From NCBI RefSeq assembly GCF_024584705.1, contig NZ_CP097384.1:372001-436000 (forward strand): 64,000 bases of DNA, in the 5' to 3' direction. This document shows, in pieces, positions 18,404 to 26,394 of this stretch (within the stretch, counting starts at the first letter, position 1; each line of letters begins with the position of its first letter). Under the pieces are notes generated by a model. The model saw only the letters and a list, made by a program, of their open reading frames with translations. It was not told where the DNA came from and did not search any database. Made by a program: the position numbers and the translations under genes. Source of the DNA: Blastopirellula sp. J2-11 (lineage in GTDB: Bacteria > Planctomycetota > Planctomycetia > Pirellulales > Pirellulaceae).

Positions 18404-19903
18404 ATGAATCCAAATAAATCACCGATTATCCAGGGCCGACGCGCATTCTTTCAAACGTCGGCTGTCGGCGCGATGGTCGGCGCACAGACGCTGTTGCTCG
18501 GCGAAGCGCTCGGGGAAAGTCCGGCGGCGCTCGACGGCGTTCTGAAAAAGCCGGACTTACTGCAAGGAGAAGTGCTGCGAACGCAGGGGGAATTGATCGA
18601 AAATCGCGCCGCCCTGGTCGAACGCGAGCGCGCCATACCAATCGCCGGTCATAGCGACGTGTTGGTTTGCGGCGGCGGTCCCGCCGGCATTGGCGCCGCG
18701 CTGGCCGCAGCGCGAGCCGGAGCCAGCGTGCAATTGATTGAGCTCGCCGGTTGCTTGGGGGGCGTCTGGACCGCAGGCTTGCTGACCAAGATCATCGGCG
18801 GCGGCAATAAGCCCGGCATCATGCAAGAAGTGTTGACCGCAATGAAAGAGCGCGGCGGCGACGTCGCCAAATCGACAGGCGGCGAAGTCTATGATCCCGA
18901 GTTAATGAAGCTGGTGTTGGAAGAGATGTGCGTTCAAGCCGGCATTCGCATTCAGTTGCATACGCGGTTGGTCGGGACGGTCACCGACGAGCAAAAGCGA
19001 ATCGTTGCGATCATTACCGAGTCGAAGTCGGGACGCCAAGCATGGGTCGCGAAGCGTTATGTCGACTGCAGCGGCGACGGCGATCTCGCTGCCCAGGCCG
19101 GTTGTCAGTTTGATGTCGGTTACGACCGCAACTGCGAATGCCAGCCGATGTCGATGATGGCCCTGCTGACAGGATTAAACATGGCGGAAGTGGCCGAATT
19201 TATTCGCGAGAACGGTGCGGAAGCGAAGCCGCGATTTTACAAGTTCATGAAGGAGGCCGGCATTGATCCCTCGTATCGTGCGCCGACCTTACGTCATTTG
19301 CATAGCGGAATCTATTCGTTGATGACCAATCACGAGTACGGCGTGCCAGCGTTCGACGCCGGCGCGATCACGGAGGCGACGATCCGATCTAGAGCGGAAG
19401 TGCATGCGATCGTACAAGGCTTGCGGAAACTCGGTCGCCCCTGGCAAGATCTCGCGGTCGTCGCGACGGCCGAGCAGATTGGAGTGCGTGAGGGACGCCG
19501 AATTCGAGGCCGCTACTATATCACCGCGGACGATCTGATCTCGGGCATGCGGCATGAAGAAGCGGTTTGCAGCACCAGGTTTGGATTCGACGTTCACAAC
19601 GTCTTTCCGGACGGATCGAATCCGCCAGACGTGAGACGATATCAAGCGGCCGGCGTTAAAGAGTACGACATCCCGTTGCCGGCCTTGGTCGCCGCCGACG
19701 TCGATGGACTGATGATGGCCGGCCGCTGTATCAGCGGCGACTTTCTCGCTCATTCCAGCTATCGCGTGACCGGCAATGCGGTGCCGATGGGAGAAGCGGC
19801 CGGCTTGACCTCGGCCGTGTCGGTTCAAAAAGGGGTGATGCCCCACGAACTGGCTTGGAATGAAGTTCAAAAGTTCGCCCAGACCAAGACCGTGGCCTCG
19901 TAG
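18404..19903 (+). CDS. Exported FAD-dependent oxidoreductase
   Basis: 499 residues. The N-terminus has a twin-arginine-like signal (GRRAFFQTSAVGAMVGAQTL, about 11-30). A dinucleotide-binding motif GGGPAGIGAALAAARAG lies at 90-106, followed by the GCLGGVWTAG stretch typical of the FAD_oxidored family, and the C-terminal FAD motif around AGRCISGDFLAHSSYRVTGNAVPMGEAAG. Only a substrate oxidation role can be inferred; related planctomycete enzymes act on sugars or unknown substrates. It lies 76 bp after the lipoprotein gene and closes the sigma/FecR/pseudopilin group, which suggests co-regulation. Confidence 0.85.
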   Translation: MNPNKSPIIQGRRAFFQTSAVGAMVGAQTLLLGEALGESPAALDGVLKKPDLLQGEVLRTQGELIENRAALVERERAIPIAGHSDVLVCGGGPAGIGAALAAARAGASVQLIELAGCLGGVWTAGLLTKIIGGGNKPGIMQEVLTAMKERGGDVAKSTGGEVYDPELMKLVLEEMCVQAGIRIQLHTRLVGTVTDEQKRIVAIITESKSGRQAWVAKRYVDCSGDGDLAAQAGCQFDVGYDRNCECQPMSMMALLTGLNMAEVAEFIRENGAEAKPRFYKFMKEAGIDPSYRAPTLRHLHSGIYSLMTNHEYGVPAFDAGAITEATIRSRAEVHAIVQGLRKLGRPWQDLAVVATAEQIGVREGRRIRGRYYITADDLISGMRHEEAVCSTRFGFDVHNVFPDGSNPPDVRRYQAAGVKEYDIPLPALVAADVDGLMMAGRCISGDFLAHSSYRVTGNAVPMGEAAGLTSAVSVQKGVMPHELAWNEVQKFAQTKTVAS

Positions 19904-19978
19904 CGGTCGCTTGATTGGTGAACGGCCTTCATTCGGCAGGAAACCGGTTGTCGAATGAAGGTCGAATCACGAAATCGT

Positions 19979-20079
19979 TCGTCATTCGCACATTGGGTCA
20001 TTCATTCGACATTGGTGCTTCGACATTCGTCATTGAATGGGAGACCCCATTTCCCTCGCTCGCGCGTCGGGCTACGAAG
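19979..20079. repeat. CATTCG-rich microrepeat followed by REP-like element
   Basis: From about 19979 to 20036 the sequence is built of slightly varied CGTCATTCG/GACATTCG units. It runs into CTCGCTCGCGCGTCGGGCTA at 20055-20074 (element ends CGAAG at 20079), the same REP-like core found at 4395 (inverted), 4590 and 42171. It lies between convergent genes. Confidence 0.55.
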
Positions 20080-20136
20080 AGAAATGGCAGCCAGGTGTTC
20101 AAATAGCGCTACTTCAAACCTTCAAAAAGCAGCGCG

Positions 20137-21360
20137 TTAGGCGCTGATCCGCTCATCATGCCCTAGCTTCTCCAGTTGCTCATCACTGGGGAACTCGGTC
20201 ACCCGGAACCGCGGCGGATAGGTTTCTAGATCTTCCAGCAGATCGCCGACGATCGACTCCATCTTGCTCCACGACGCCGAGGCGACCGTTCCTAGGCGTC
20301 CGGGATCGCCGAACAGCACATAGTCGGTCTTGGGCAACAGCGACGCGACGTCACGCGTCCAGACGCTGTAGGTGAGGATCTCGTTCGACTCATTCCGCTT
20401 GATCGCGGTGTAAGTCGCGACGAAGAGGTCGATACCTTCTTCCTCGAAGACCCCTTCCAGCATCGTTTTCTGCTCTTCGTACTCGCCGAGCAGGGATTGG
20501 ACCTCGAACTCGCGGAAGCGGGGATAGAGGGGATGCGCGCGATGGGGGAGCCAGGTTTCCCACTCGCCATCGAACAACCGAACCGGAATCGCACTGATCG
20601 GGCGCGGGTCGGCGCTCGATTGTTCAATCAGATCCAGCATCATCGCCAGTCCCTCGTTATCATCGCTGCCGACGACGATCAGCGAATCGCGATTGGGAAC
20701 GACGGCGACCGGGTCTCCCTCTAGCTTGAATTCCAAGATATGGTCGATCAGCAGCATCCTGGCGGCGTCATAACTATCGCCGCTCGCCAGTGCGTACAGC
20801 TTTTCGCCGACCACGCCGACTACAAACTCAGAATCTTCCAAGTTCTGTTTGGCGATCTCCATCAATTCGTACAGCGAGACCCCCCAAGTATCGAGCAGCT
20901 CTTGATCAATCGCGCGGATCGATTCCGGCAGATCAAAGACCGGCGCCGCTAGCAGATGCTGGCCAATATCGACGTAGGGAAGTTGCAGCGGAGGACCGCC
21001 GCGAAAGTACTGTTCGAGCCGGAGCATCTCGAAATAGGCGCGGCTGCGGACGACAGGGCGAACGTCATGTCGCGCATCTTCAAAGTCCTCGGGGACTTCT
21101 TTGCGGTACGAGAGGAGCGCCCGGGTTGCTTGCGAGAGGAATTCGTCTCGATCGGCTTTGGCGATGCTGCAGTATTCGGCGTACAGATTGTTCAGATTGG
21201 CGATGCCGGCTTCTTCGCCGTTCTCATAGAAGCGGAGCTGGAACTCTTCGTTGTGGAAGATGATTTCTTTGGTTTCGCCGGCCAGGCGAATCCGATCGAT
21301 CAGCAATTGGGCGAAACGTTCCTGCTTGGAGGGACCAAACAAAAAGTCAAACATACCCAT
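20137..21360 (-). CDS. DUF1444/YtpQ-like protein
   Basis: 407 residues, soluble, no signal peptide. The body matches the general pattern of the YtpQ (DUF1444) group: an N-terminal helical part with FAQLLIDRIRLAG, a middle 'RPVVRSRAYF' and PYVDIGQHLLAAPVFDLP segment, then DTWGVSLYELMEIAKQNL and a C-terminal region of alternating beta strands (VAVVPNRDSLIVVGSDDNEGLAMML). In this family the 'L.....WGVS..ELF..A..NL' segment is the hallmark. Biochemical function is unknown. It is 220 bp downstream of the helicase gene on the same strand, so co-transcription is possible but not shown. Confidence 0.6.
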   Translation of the reverse strand: MGMFDFLFGPSKQERFAQLLIDRIRLAGETKEIIFHNEEFQLRFYENGEEAGIANLNNLYAEYCSIAKADRDEFLSQATRALLSYRKEVPEDFEDARHDVRPVVRSRAYFEMLRLEQYFRGGPPLQLPYVDIGQHLLAAPVFDLPESIRAIDQELLDTWGVSLYELMEIAKQNLEDSEFVVGVVGEKLYALASGDSYDAARMLLIDHILEFKLEGDPVAVVPNRDSLIVVGSDDNEGLAMMLDLIEQSSADPRPISAIPVRLFDGEWETWLPHRAHPLYPRFREFEVQSLLGEYEEQKTMLEGVFEEEGIDLFVATYTAIKRNESNEILTYSVWTRDVASLLPKTDYVLFGDPGRLGTVASASWSKMESIVGDLLEDLETYPPRFRVTEFPSDEQLEKLGHDERISA

Positions 21361-21580
21361 GCCAAAAGCTCCTGCGCCAAGGTCAAGTCGCGATCCTGCG
21401 CTTGACTATTCATCCCGTTGTCATCGTAGTTTGGGCTCTGGCGCGATCGTTTGCAAGAAACCTAGACGCTTCGTCATTACGAAGACTTCGCGTGACGCGG
21501 CGTTTTTTCCAAGCGGCGTCTTCGGTTTGAGGTTCGCTCCACGCCGATTGAATGCTTTCGAGCGGCGTTATTCCGCTTTG

Positions 21581-22876
21581 CTACAAGGCCCGACGGTACC
21601 GTTTGGCGCGGCTTTTCAGACTTTTGGGAGGTTCCGCTTTCGGCTCTTCGGTCACCATGCCGACTTCTTTCTGCCCGTCGGGACCAATTGCCGTCGCGGC
21701 CGGACCAGGTCCGGTGTCGACATCGGTTCGTTCATAGGGAGCGAAGCCCGGCAACTCGTCGCGGATCAGCAGCTTGTCGATCCGGACTTCGATGCGCGTT
21801 AGCTCATTCCCCTCTTCCGGCGTGACAAAGGTGAACGCGATTCCTTCTTTGCCCATGCGGCCGGTGCGGCCGACGCGGTGGACGTAATCGTCCGAGAATT
21901 CAGGAATGTCGTAGTTGATGATGTGCGACACGTCCGAGATATCGATGCCGCGGCCCACGACATCGGTCGCAACCAGCACTCGAAATCTACTCGCTTTGAA
22001 ATCAGACAGAGCCCGGTTGCGAGCGCCTTGCTGCATGTCGCCATGGATGCAATGGACCAGCTTGGTCTTTTTGGACAGCCGTTGCGTGATCCGCTCGGTT
22101 CCCCGCTTGGTTCGGCAAAAGACGATCGCTTTTTGCGGCTGTTCGCGTTTGAGCAGTTCGACCAGCATGTCGAACTTCTTCGAGTGGTCGACGGTAAAGT
22201 AGCGCTGCTCGATCGTCTCGGCCGAGATATTGGTCGGCGAAAAGTCGACCTTCTCGGGATCGCGCATATACCGCTGGGCCAGCTTTTCGATTGTCGGCGG
22301 CACGGTAGCGCTCAACAACAGCGTTTGGCGTTCTTCCGGGCAGCGACGCAAAATCTTTTCGATATCAGGGCGAAAGCCGATATCGAGCATTCGGTCCGCT
22401 TCGTCCAGGACGACAGTCCGCAGCATCTCCAACTGGAGCGCTCGGCGGGTCATCAGGTCAATTACGCGGCCGGGAGTGCCAACCACGATGTGGGGAGCCC
22501 GCTTCAGTTTTTCCATTTGCGAGCGAAGCGGTTTGCCGCCGTAGACCGCGACCACGTTGATTCGTTGCCCATGGGTCAACTTGGCGATTTCGTCACGGAC
22601 CTGGACGGCTAACTCGCGAGTCGGCGTCAGGATCAACGCTTGGGGGTTGCGAGAATTGGGGCCGTGCTCCAGTCGTTCGATAATCGGAATGCCGAACGCG
22701 GCGGTCTTTCCGGTGCCGGTGCGAGCCTGGCCGAGCACATCTTTTCCCTCGAGAGCCAAGGGAATGATCGCGGCCTGAATCGGCGAGGGTTGGATATAGC
22801 GAGCCGCTTCGAGCGCGGCCTTCATTTCCACCGACAGAGCCATGTCGGCGTAGTTGATATCAGCCATCTGGGACAA
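21581..22876 (-). CDS. DEAD-box ATP-dependent RNA helicase
   Basis: 431 residues. Q-motif YIQPSPIQ, motif I ARTGTGKTA (51-59), PTRELA, TPGRVID, DEAD (158-161), SAT, and the C-terminal motifs FCRTKRGTERI, ATDVVGRGIDI and HRVGRTGR are all intact. The C-terminal tail (about 385-431) is short and ends basic (KSRAKRYRRAL), which could bind RNA. Closest in layout to RhlE-type helicases; likely ribosome assembly or RNA turnover. Start could be Met1 or Met4 (22867). Confidence 0.95.
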   Translation of the reverse strand: MSQMADINYADMALSVEMKAALEAARYIQPSPIQAAIIPLALEGKDVLGQARTGTGKTAAFGIPIIERLEHGPNSRNPQALILTPTRELAVQVRDEIAKLTHGQRINVVAVYGGKPLRSQMEKLKRAPHIVVGTPGRVIDLMTRRALQLEMLRTVVLDEADRMLDIGFRPDIEKILRRCPEERQTLLLSATVPPTIEKLAQRYMRDPEKVDFSPTNISAETIEQRYFTVDHSKKFDMLVELLKREQPQKAIVFCRTKRGTERITQRLSKKTKLVHCIHGDMQQGARNRALSDFKASRFRVLVATDVVGRGIDISDVSHIINYDIPEFSDDYVHRVGRTGRMGKEGIAFTFVTPEEGNELTRIEVRIDKLLIRDELPGFAPYERTDVDTGPGPAATAIGPDGQKEVGMVTEEPKAEPPKSLKSRAKRYRRAL

Positions 22877-22996
22877 GGGAAGCTCTATTCAGTCAAGGGC
22901 TGCGTGCTAGAAATATAAGCCCTCTAAGATAATCGAGTCAGCCGCTAGCGACAATCGGCAAAATTCGGCCCGATTGGGCCTAAGTCGTTGAAGCGC

Positions 22997-23049
22997 AAAA
23001 AAATAGGCCGAGCCGTTATCTCGCAAATTGCGGGATAGCGGCCCGGCCT
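22997..23049 (-). terminator. Strong rho-independent terminator of the histone-like gene
   Basis: Read on the minus strand from 23049: an imperfect stem of about 20 bp (AGGCCGGGCCGCTATC paired with GATAACGGCTCGGCCT around CGCAA/TTGCG) is followed by TA and seven T (complement of the A-run 22997-23003). It is 70 bp past the stop at 23118. Confidence 0.85.
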
Positions 23050-23117
23050 GTCTCGTCGTAACGGGCAATTCCCGGGTGGGAATCAGCTAATCGGCGCTGC
23101 GGCTTGCAGCGGCGGCG

Positions 23118-23366
23118 TTAGCTAGGCGTCGCCGCCGCTGCCGGAGCTTTCGCCTTCTTTTTGGCGGTTTTCTTCGGCGACTTTTTGGCGACCTTTTTCG
23201 TGGCTGCCTTCTTCGGCGACTTTTTCGCGACCTTTTTGGCCGGAGCCTTCTTGGGCGACTTCTTCACCGCTTTCTTGGCGACCTTTTTGGCAGGGGCCTT
23301 CTTCGGTGACTTCTTGGCGACCTTTTTGGCGGCCTTCTTCGGTGCAGCTTTCTTCTTGGTTGCCAT
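23118..23366 (-). CDS. Histone H1-like lysine-rich DNA-binding protein
   Basis: 82 residues, almost only Lys, Ala, Pro, Val and Ser, with repeats of KKVAKKSPKKAPA about every 15-18 residues, as in histone H1 C-terminal tails and bacterial Hc1/AlgP-like proteins. It should be very basic and bind DNA without sequence preference, compacting the nucleoid (inference). GGAG lies just before the ATG and GAGGAG further upstream. The DNA itself is repetitive, so other frames also look open; the Lys/Ala frame is chosen for its composition and ribosome site. It stands alone with its own terminator and a 5' inverted repeat, suggesting a separate, highly expressed transcript. Confidence 0.88.
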   Translation of the reverse strand: MATKKKAAPKKAAKKVAKKSPKKAPAKKVAKKAVKKSPKKAPAKKVAKKSPKKAATKKVAKKSPKKTAKKKAKAPAAAATPS

Positions 23367-23386
23367 CTCCGTGGCTCCTCAAGTGG

Positions 23387-23426
23387 TAGCGCCCATCTTC
23401 TGTAGTGAACTGCTCCTTGGGCGCTA
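23387..23426 (-). promoter_or_regulatory. 8-bp inverted repeat in the histone-like gene leader
   Basis: On the minus strand TAGCGCCC and GGGCGCTA form a perfect 8-bp inverted repeat with a 24-base loop that contains AAGGAG. It ends 20 bases before the ATG. It could be an mRNA hairpin affecting translation or a protein-binding site. The remaining gap to 23861 shows no convincing gene and is AT-rich near 23690-23830. Confidence 0.4.
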
Positions 23427-23861
23427 GGTAGGGGGAGCAATTCGAAGTTTCAAATTAACGAATCGAAGCGACCGGCAGTTGGCCTGGGGCCGTCCGTCCC
23501 ACGGCGCCGCGATTCGATCAATAGTCTTGAGGACGTTTTTTCGCGCGGAGGTTTGCTCCTCGTGGACTTTTTTGCGACCCATTTCTGGTCGATCGCTTGT
23601 GCAGTTTGCGATCGTAAGAAATGCGTCACCTCAGCGTGTCCGCGCATTGAAGCAATTTCGCCTCTTTTTCGTCAAGGTGAATTATCGTACTTGGCTTACG
23701 AATTGTTCATAAAATTCTCTTCCAGCGACGCCGAACGTTCAACTTTCAACAAAGAACATGCTTCGCGGTACGCGCATTCGGTGGTCGTAGCCCAGTCGAG
23801 ATCAAACTACACTAAATAAATCGTTTCTTTCCACTCGCGTCGTTTTTCCCTCGCAGTATTC

Positions 23862-25418
23862 ATGTCGGACCGGCTTAACGAATTCCTCTTACAACTTTCC
23901 GGCGCGCTTCCCGACAACGGACCAGGTAGCGGAGATCCACATCGCTTTCATTGGATCGCGGCCGCCGACGAGCTCGAAATCAGCGCTATTTTAATGGCGC
24001 TGGAGCACCTGCCTGACGACTTCCCCCGTGAGCGCCGCATCTATCTCGACAGCGCGCTCAACCTGGTTGCGATGCGGCTGCGCGAAGACCCCGATTTGCC
24101 GCTGGAGTTGATTCCGCGGATCACGGCTCTTTATCGCCGCTGGGGCGCCGAACATCCGCTGCGGCATTTGTTGCTCCCCTGGCTTACCGCCAATGGGACG
24201 ATTGAAGCGCTCAGCCAGTTCGCCGACCTGATCGCTGACGATCCGCCCAATCGCACCGCCGCCGCTGCCGTCGGTTTTGCGCCGCTGATGCGCGACGGTG
24301 ATTTCAACGCCGAGGCCCTCTATCCGCGGTTGCTCGATTCGCTGCAACATTTAAGCGTCGCCGCGCTCGTTTTGGACCTCTCTAACTTTCTGTTTCGCAC
24401 CGGTCGCTTGACGACGCACCCGGCGGCCGGCGTCAGCGGTCAGTTGATTGATCTGCTGGGCGGTATCACCACGCGGCTCGGTAAAATGGAAGAAACGAGC
24501 GAATTAACCCCCGAAAAGCTCCAAGTGATGCGAGCCCAAGTCTCCGAAGGGGTCGCGATGGCGGTCGCTTTGTGCGACGCATTGGCCTTGATTGATGACA
24601 AAAACGCGATCGGCAAACTGAATCAGGTGCTCGAGTTGAGCCATCGTCAGCTGCAATGTGAAGCGGCCGCCGCGTTGGCGCGCATGGGGGTTGAAGAGGG
24701 AACCAAGCATCTGGCCGAGATGGCCAAGCACCCGGTCGCGCGTCTGCGCGCGTTAAAATTTGCAGAAGAGATCGACCAACTCGAATCGATCGACGAAGAA
24801 TGGAAGTCTCCGGTCGCTCGCGCCGAGGGAGAATTGGCCCTCTGGTTGTCGCAAGAAACGCAATTTGGCCTGCCGCCGCACGAACTCGAACTGGTCGACC
24901 AGCGTGAGCTGTCCTGGCCCGGCTTTGACGATCCGCAGATGTGCTATCTGTTCAAGTATGCGTTTCACATGCCTGCCGGCAGTTTCCATTCGCTCGGCAT
25001 GGTCGGCCCGCTGACGCACAGCTTCGCCGCCGATCTGACTCCTTGGAAGCCGGAAGACGCTTATGCGGCTTTCGCAGGTTGGCAGTCGGAGCATCAAGAT
25101 ATTTTTGAGTCGGAGCCCGGCGAATGGCAGGAGGCGCAAAAACAGTTGGCCGATTCTCTGGCGACTCGTCTGCAGTCGGAAGGTTACGAAATCATCCAAA
25201 TCATCAAGCTCGGCTACTTCTTCGGCGATGTTCGCCTGGTCGCTGTCGTGCGGCAAGTGGTCGGAGCGTTGCCAGGCGTCGCCGTCGCCGACCTGCGGAC
25301 CACGACGTTCTATAGCAGCGAAGGAACCGATCGCCCCATCGGCCCCCACGAAGCCTACATGATGCACAAGGGCCGCGAGCTGCTGGCTTCGTTCAATCCC
25401 AATACGTTTGGGATGTAA
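23862..25418 (+). CDS. HEAT-repeat-like protein of unknown function
   Basis: 518 residues, soluble, no signal peptide. The first two thirds are helical with HEAT/armadillo-like pairs; the clearest is 'QLQCEAAAALARMGVEEGTKHLAEMAKHP...LRALKFAEEI' (about 265-300). The last 180 residues are a different domain with conserved-looking GSFHSLGMVGPLTHSF and IIKLGYFFGDVRLVAVVRQ segments. No catalytic motif could be identified. It faces the Thoeris-like operon convergently with a 36-bp gap (25419-25454), and its richer GC suggests it is a host gene at the border of that locus. Confidence 0.7.
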   Translation: MSDRLNEFLLQLSGALPDNGPGSGDPHRFHWIAAADELEISAILMALEHLPDDFPRERRIYLDSALNLVAMRLREDPDLPLELIPRITALYRRWGAEHPLRHLLLPWLTANGTIEALSQFADLIADDPPNRTAAAAVGFAPLMRDGDFNAEALYPRLLDSLQHLSVAALVLDLSNFLFRTGRLTTHPAAGVSGQLIDLLGGITTRLGKMEETSELTPEKLQVMRAQVSEGVAMAVALCDALALIDDKNAIGKLNQVLELSHRQLQCEAAAALARMGVEEGTKHLAEMAKHPVARLRALKFAEEIDQLESIDEEWKSPVARAEGELALWLSQETQFGLPPHELELVDQRELSWPGFDDPQMCYLFKYAFHMPAGSFHSLGMVGPLTHSFAADLTPWKPEDAYAAFAGWQSEHQDIFESEPGEWQEAQKQLADSLATRLQSEGYEIIQIIKLGYFFGDVRLVAVVRQVVGALPGVAVADLRTTTFYSSEGTDRPIGPHEAYMMHKGRELLASFNPNTFGM

Positions 25419-25454
25419 ACGGCAGTGCATTTGCTGCTATTGCATTGCCGACAT

Positions 25455-26375
25455 CTAAGTTGTTTCGCGTGCGACTAGCTCTGGGTGGCGGCAAATCAAG
25501 CTTATGTAGTTGCTTAACTCGCCCAGTTCGAGTGATTCGTCACGAAAGTAGTCATTAGGGGAGATCACAATCGTTAACTGCTTGGTGAATTGTGATCGAC
25601 TAGCGGCTTCGACAAAAGAATTTGCGATTTCCTGAACCAGCTGAAGGTGGTTCGTTTTAATTCTGGCGAAGTTCGATCCCAGCACGGGAGTAACCAGTGG
25701 TTCCATGCCTGGGCTTGCCATGACGTAGGGCCATAGCATTCCCAAGGCCTTTCTCAACTCCGGTAGGGTCGCTTCGCCCACTTTTTCGCCGGTTTGTTTA
25801 ACAAAACCAAGTAGGTAGGCGGTCCGTCCAACCGCGGTGACCCGCGCCACCGTCCCCAGCGGGTAGTGCACATGGAACAACTCCGCGTTTTTAATATCGG
25901 GTACTTGTTCCGTTGGGAGGTGAACGAGTTCCGCCATGATCTCGTCTCGAAGCCGCATATCAGCGCCGTTATAGTATTTCCGCGTGAACTGGCCTTGGAT
26001 GCTTCCCTCGTCGATGTATCCGTTGAATTCGGTGGTGAAAGTCCGTGAAGCGCCGATGATTAAGGCTCCTTCTTGGGCGAACAGATCGCCAACAACAATG
26101 CGAACCGTAACATCTCGATCGGGCATTCGCGTTGAAATCGAAAGTTTTGGCCAGATGGCGTAGGCGGCGCCGCAGATCCCGGAGCCGAAAATAATGCTGA
26201 ATAGCATGATCGAATGCTGTGTTTTCAGGTCAATAACCAGGCCCAGGATTTCAGCGAAGCTCCAAGTGGCGCCGATCATGACAAAGAACATCTCAAGCGT
26301 TTTTTTCCAATGGCGTCGCCAGAAACTGTTTGACGTCCACATTCTTCTAACAGTTTCGAAATAGAGCCAATTCAT
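25455..26375 (-). CDS. Two-helix membrane protein with ThsA-type Macro domain (DUF6430-like)
   Basis: 306 residues from the ATG at 26375, chosen because AGGA lies nine bases upstream and it follows the TIR gene stop by 19 bp; a longer frame to 26459 only overlaps that gene. Two membrane helices at about 29-48 and 55-75 are followed by a soluble domain of about 220 residues. Its landmarks fit the DUF6430/ThsA Macro family: VVGDLF..EGALIIG...TF, GSIQGQFTRKYY, HYPLGTVARV, a PVLGSNFARI segment and LTIVISPND near the end. In type II Thoeris such a protein senses the TIR-made ADP-ribose conjugate and is thought to damage the membrane. Family assignment is by motif reading only. Confidence 0.78.
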   Translation of the reverse strand: MNWLYFETVRRMWTSNSFWRRHWKKTLEMFFVMIGATWSFAEILGLVIDLKTQHSIMLFSIIFGSGICGAAYAIWPKLSISTRMPDRDVTVRIVVGDLFAQEGALIIGASRTFTTEFNGYIDEGSIQGQFTRKYYNGADMRLRDEIMAELVHLPTEQVPDIKNAELFHVHYPLGTVARVTAVGRTAYLLGFVKQTGEKVGEATLPELRKALGMLWPYVMASPGMEPLVTPVLGSNFARIKTNHLQLVQEIANSFVEAASRSQFTKQLTIVISPNDYFRDESLELGELSNYISLICRHPELVARETT

Positions 26376-26394
26376 GACTTTTCCTCGGCGACGA

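Noticed and set aside
23122-23382. Second open frame over the histone-like gene (Glu/Gly/Arg-rich)
   Set aside because: A frame-shifted reading of the same repetitive DNA; the Lys/Ala frame has the ribosome site and known composition.
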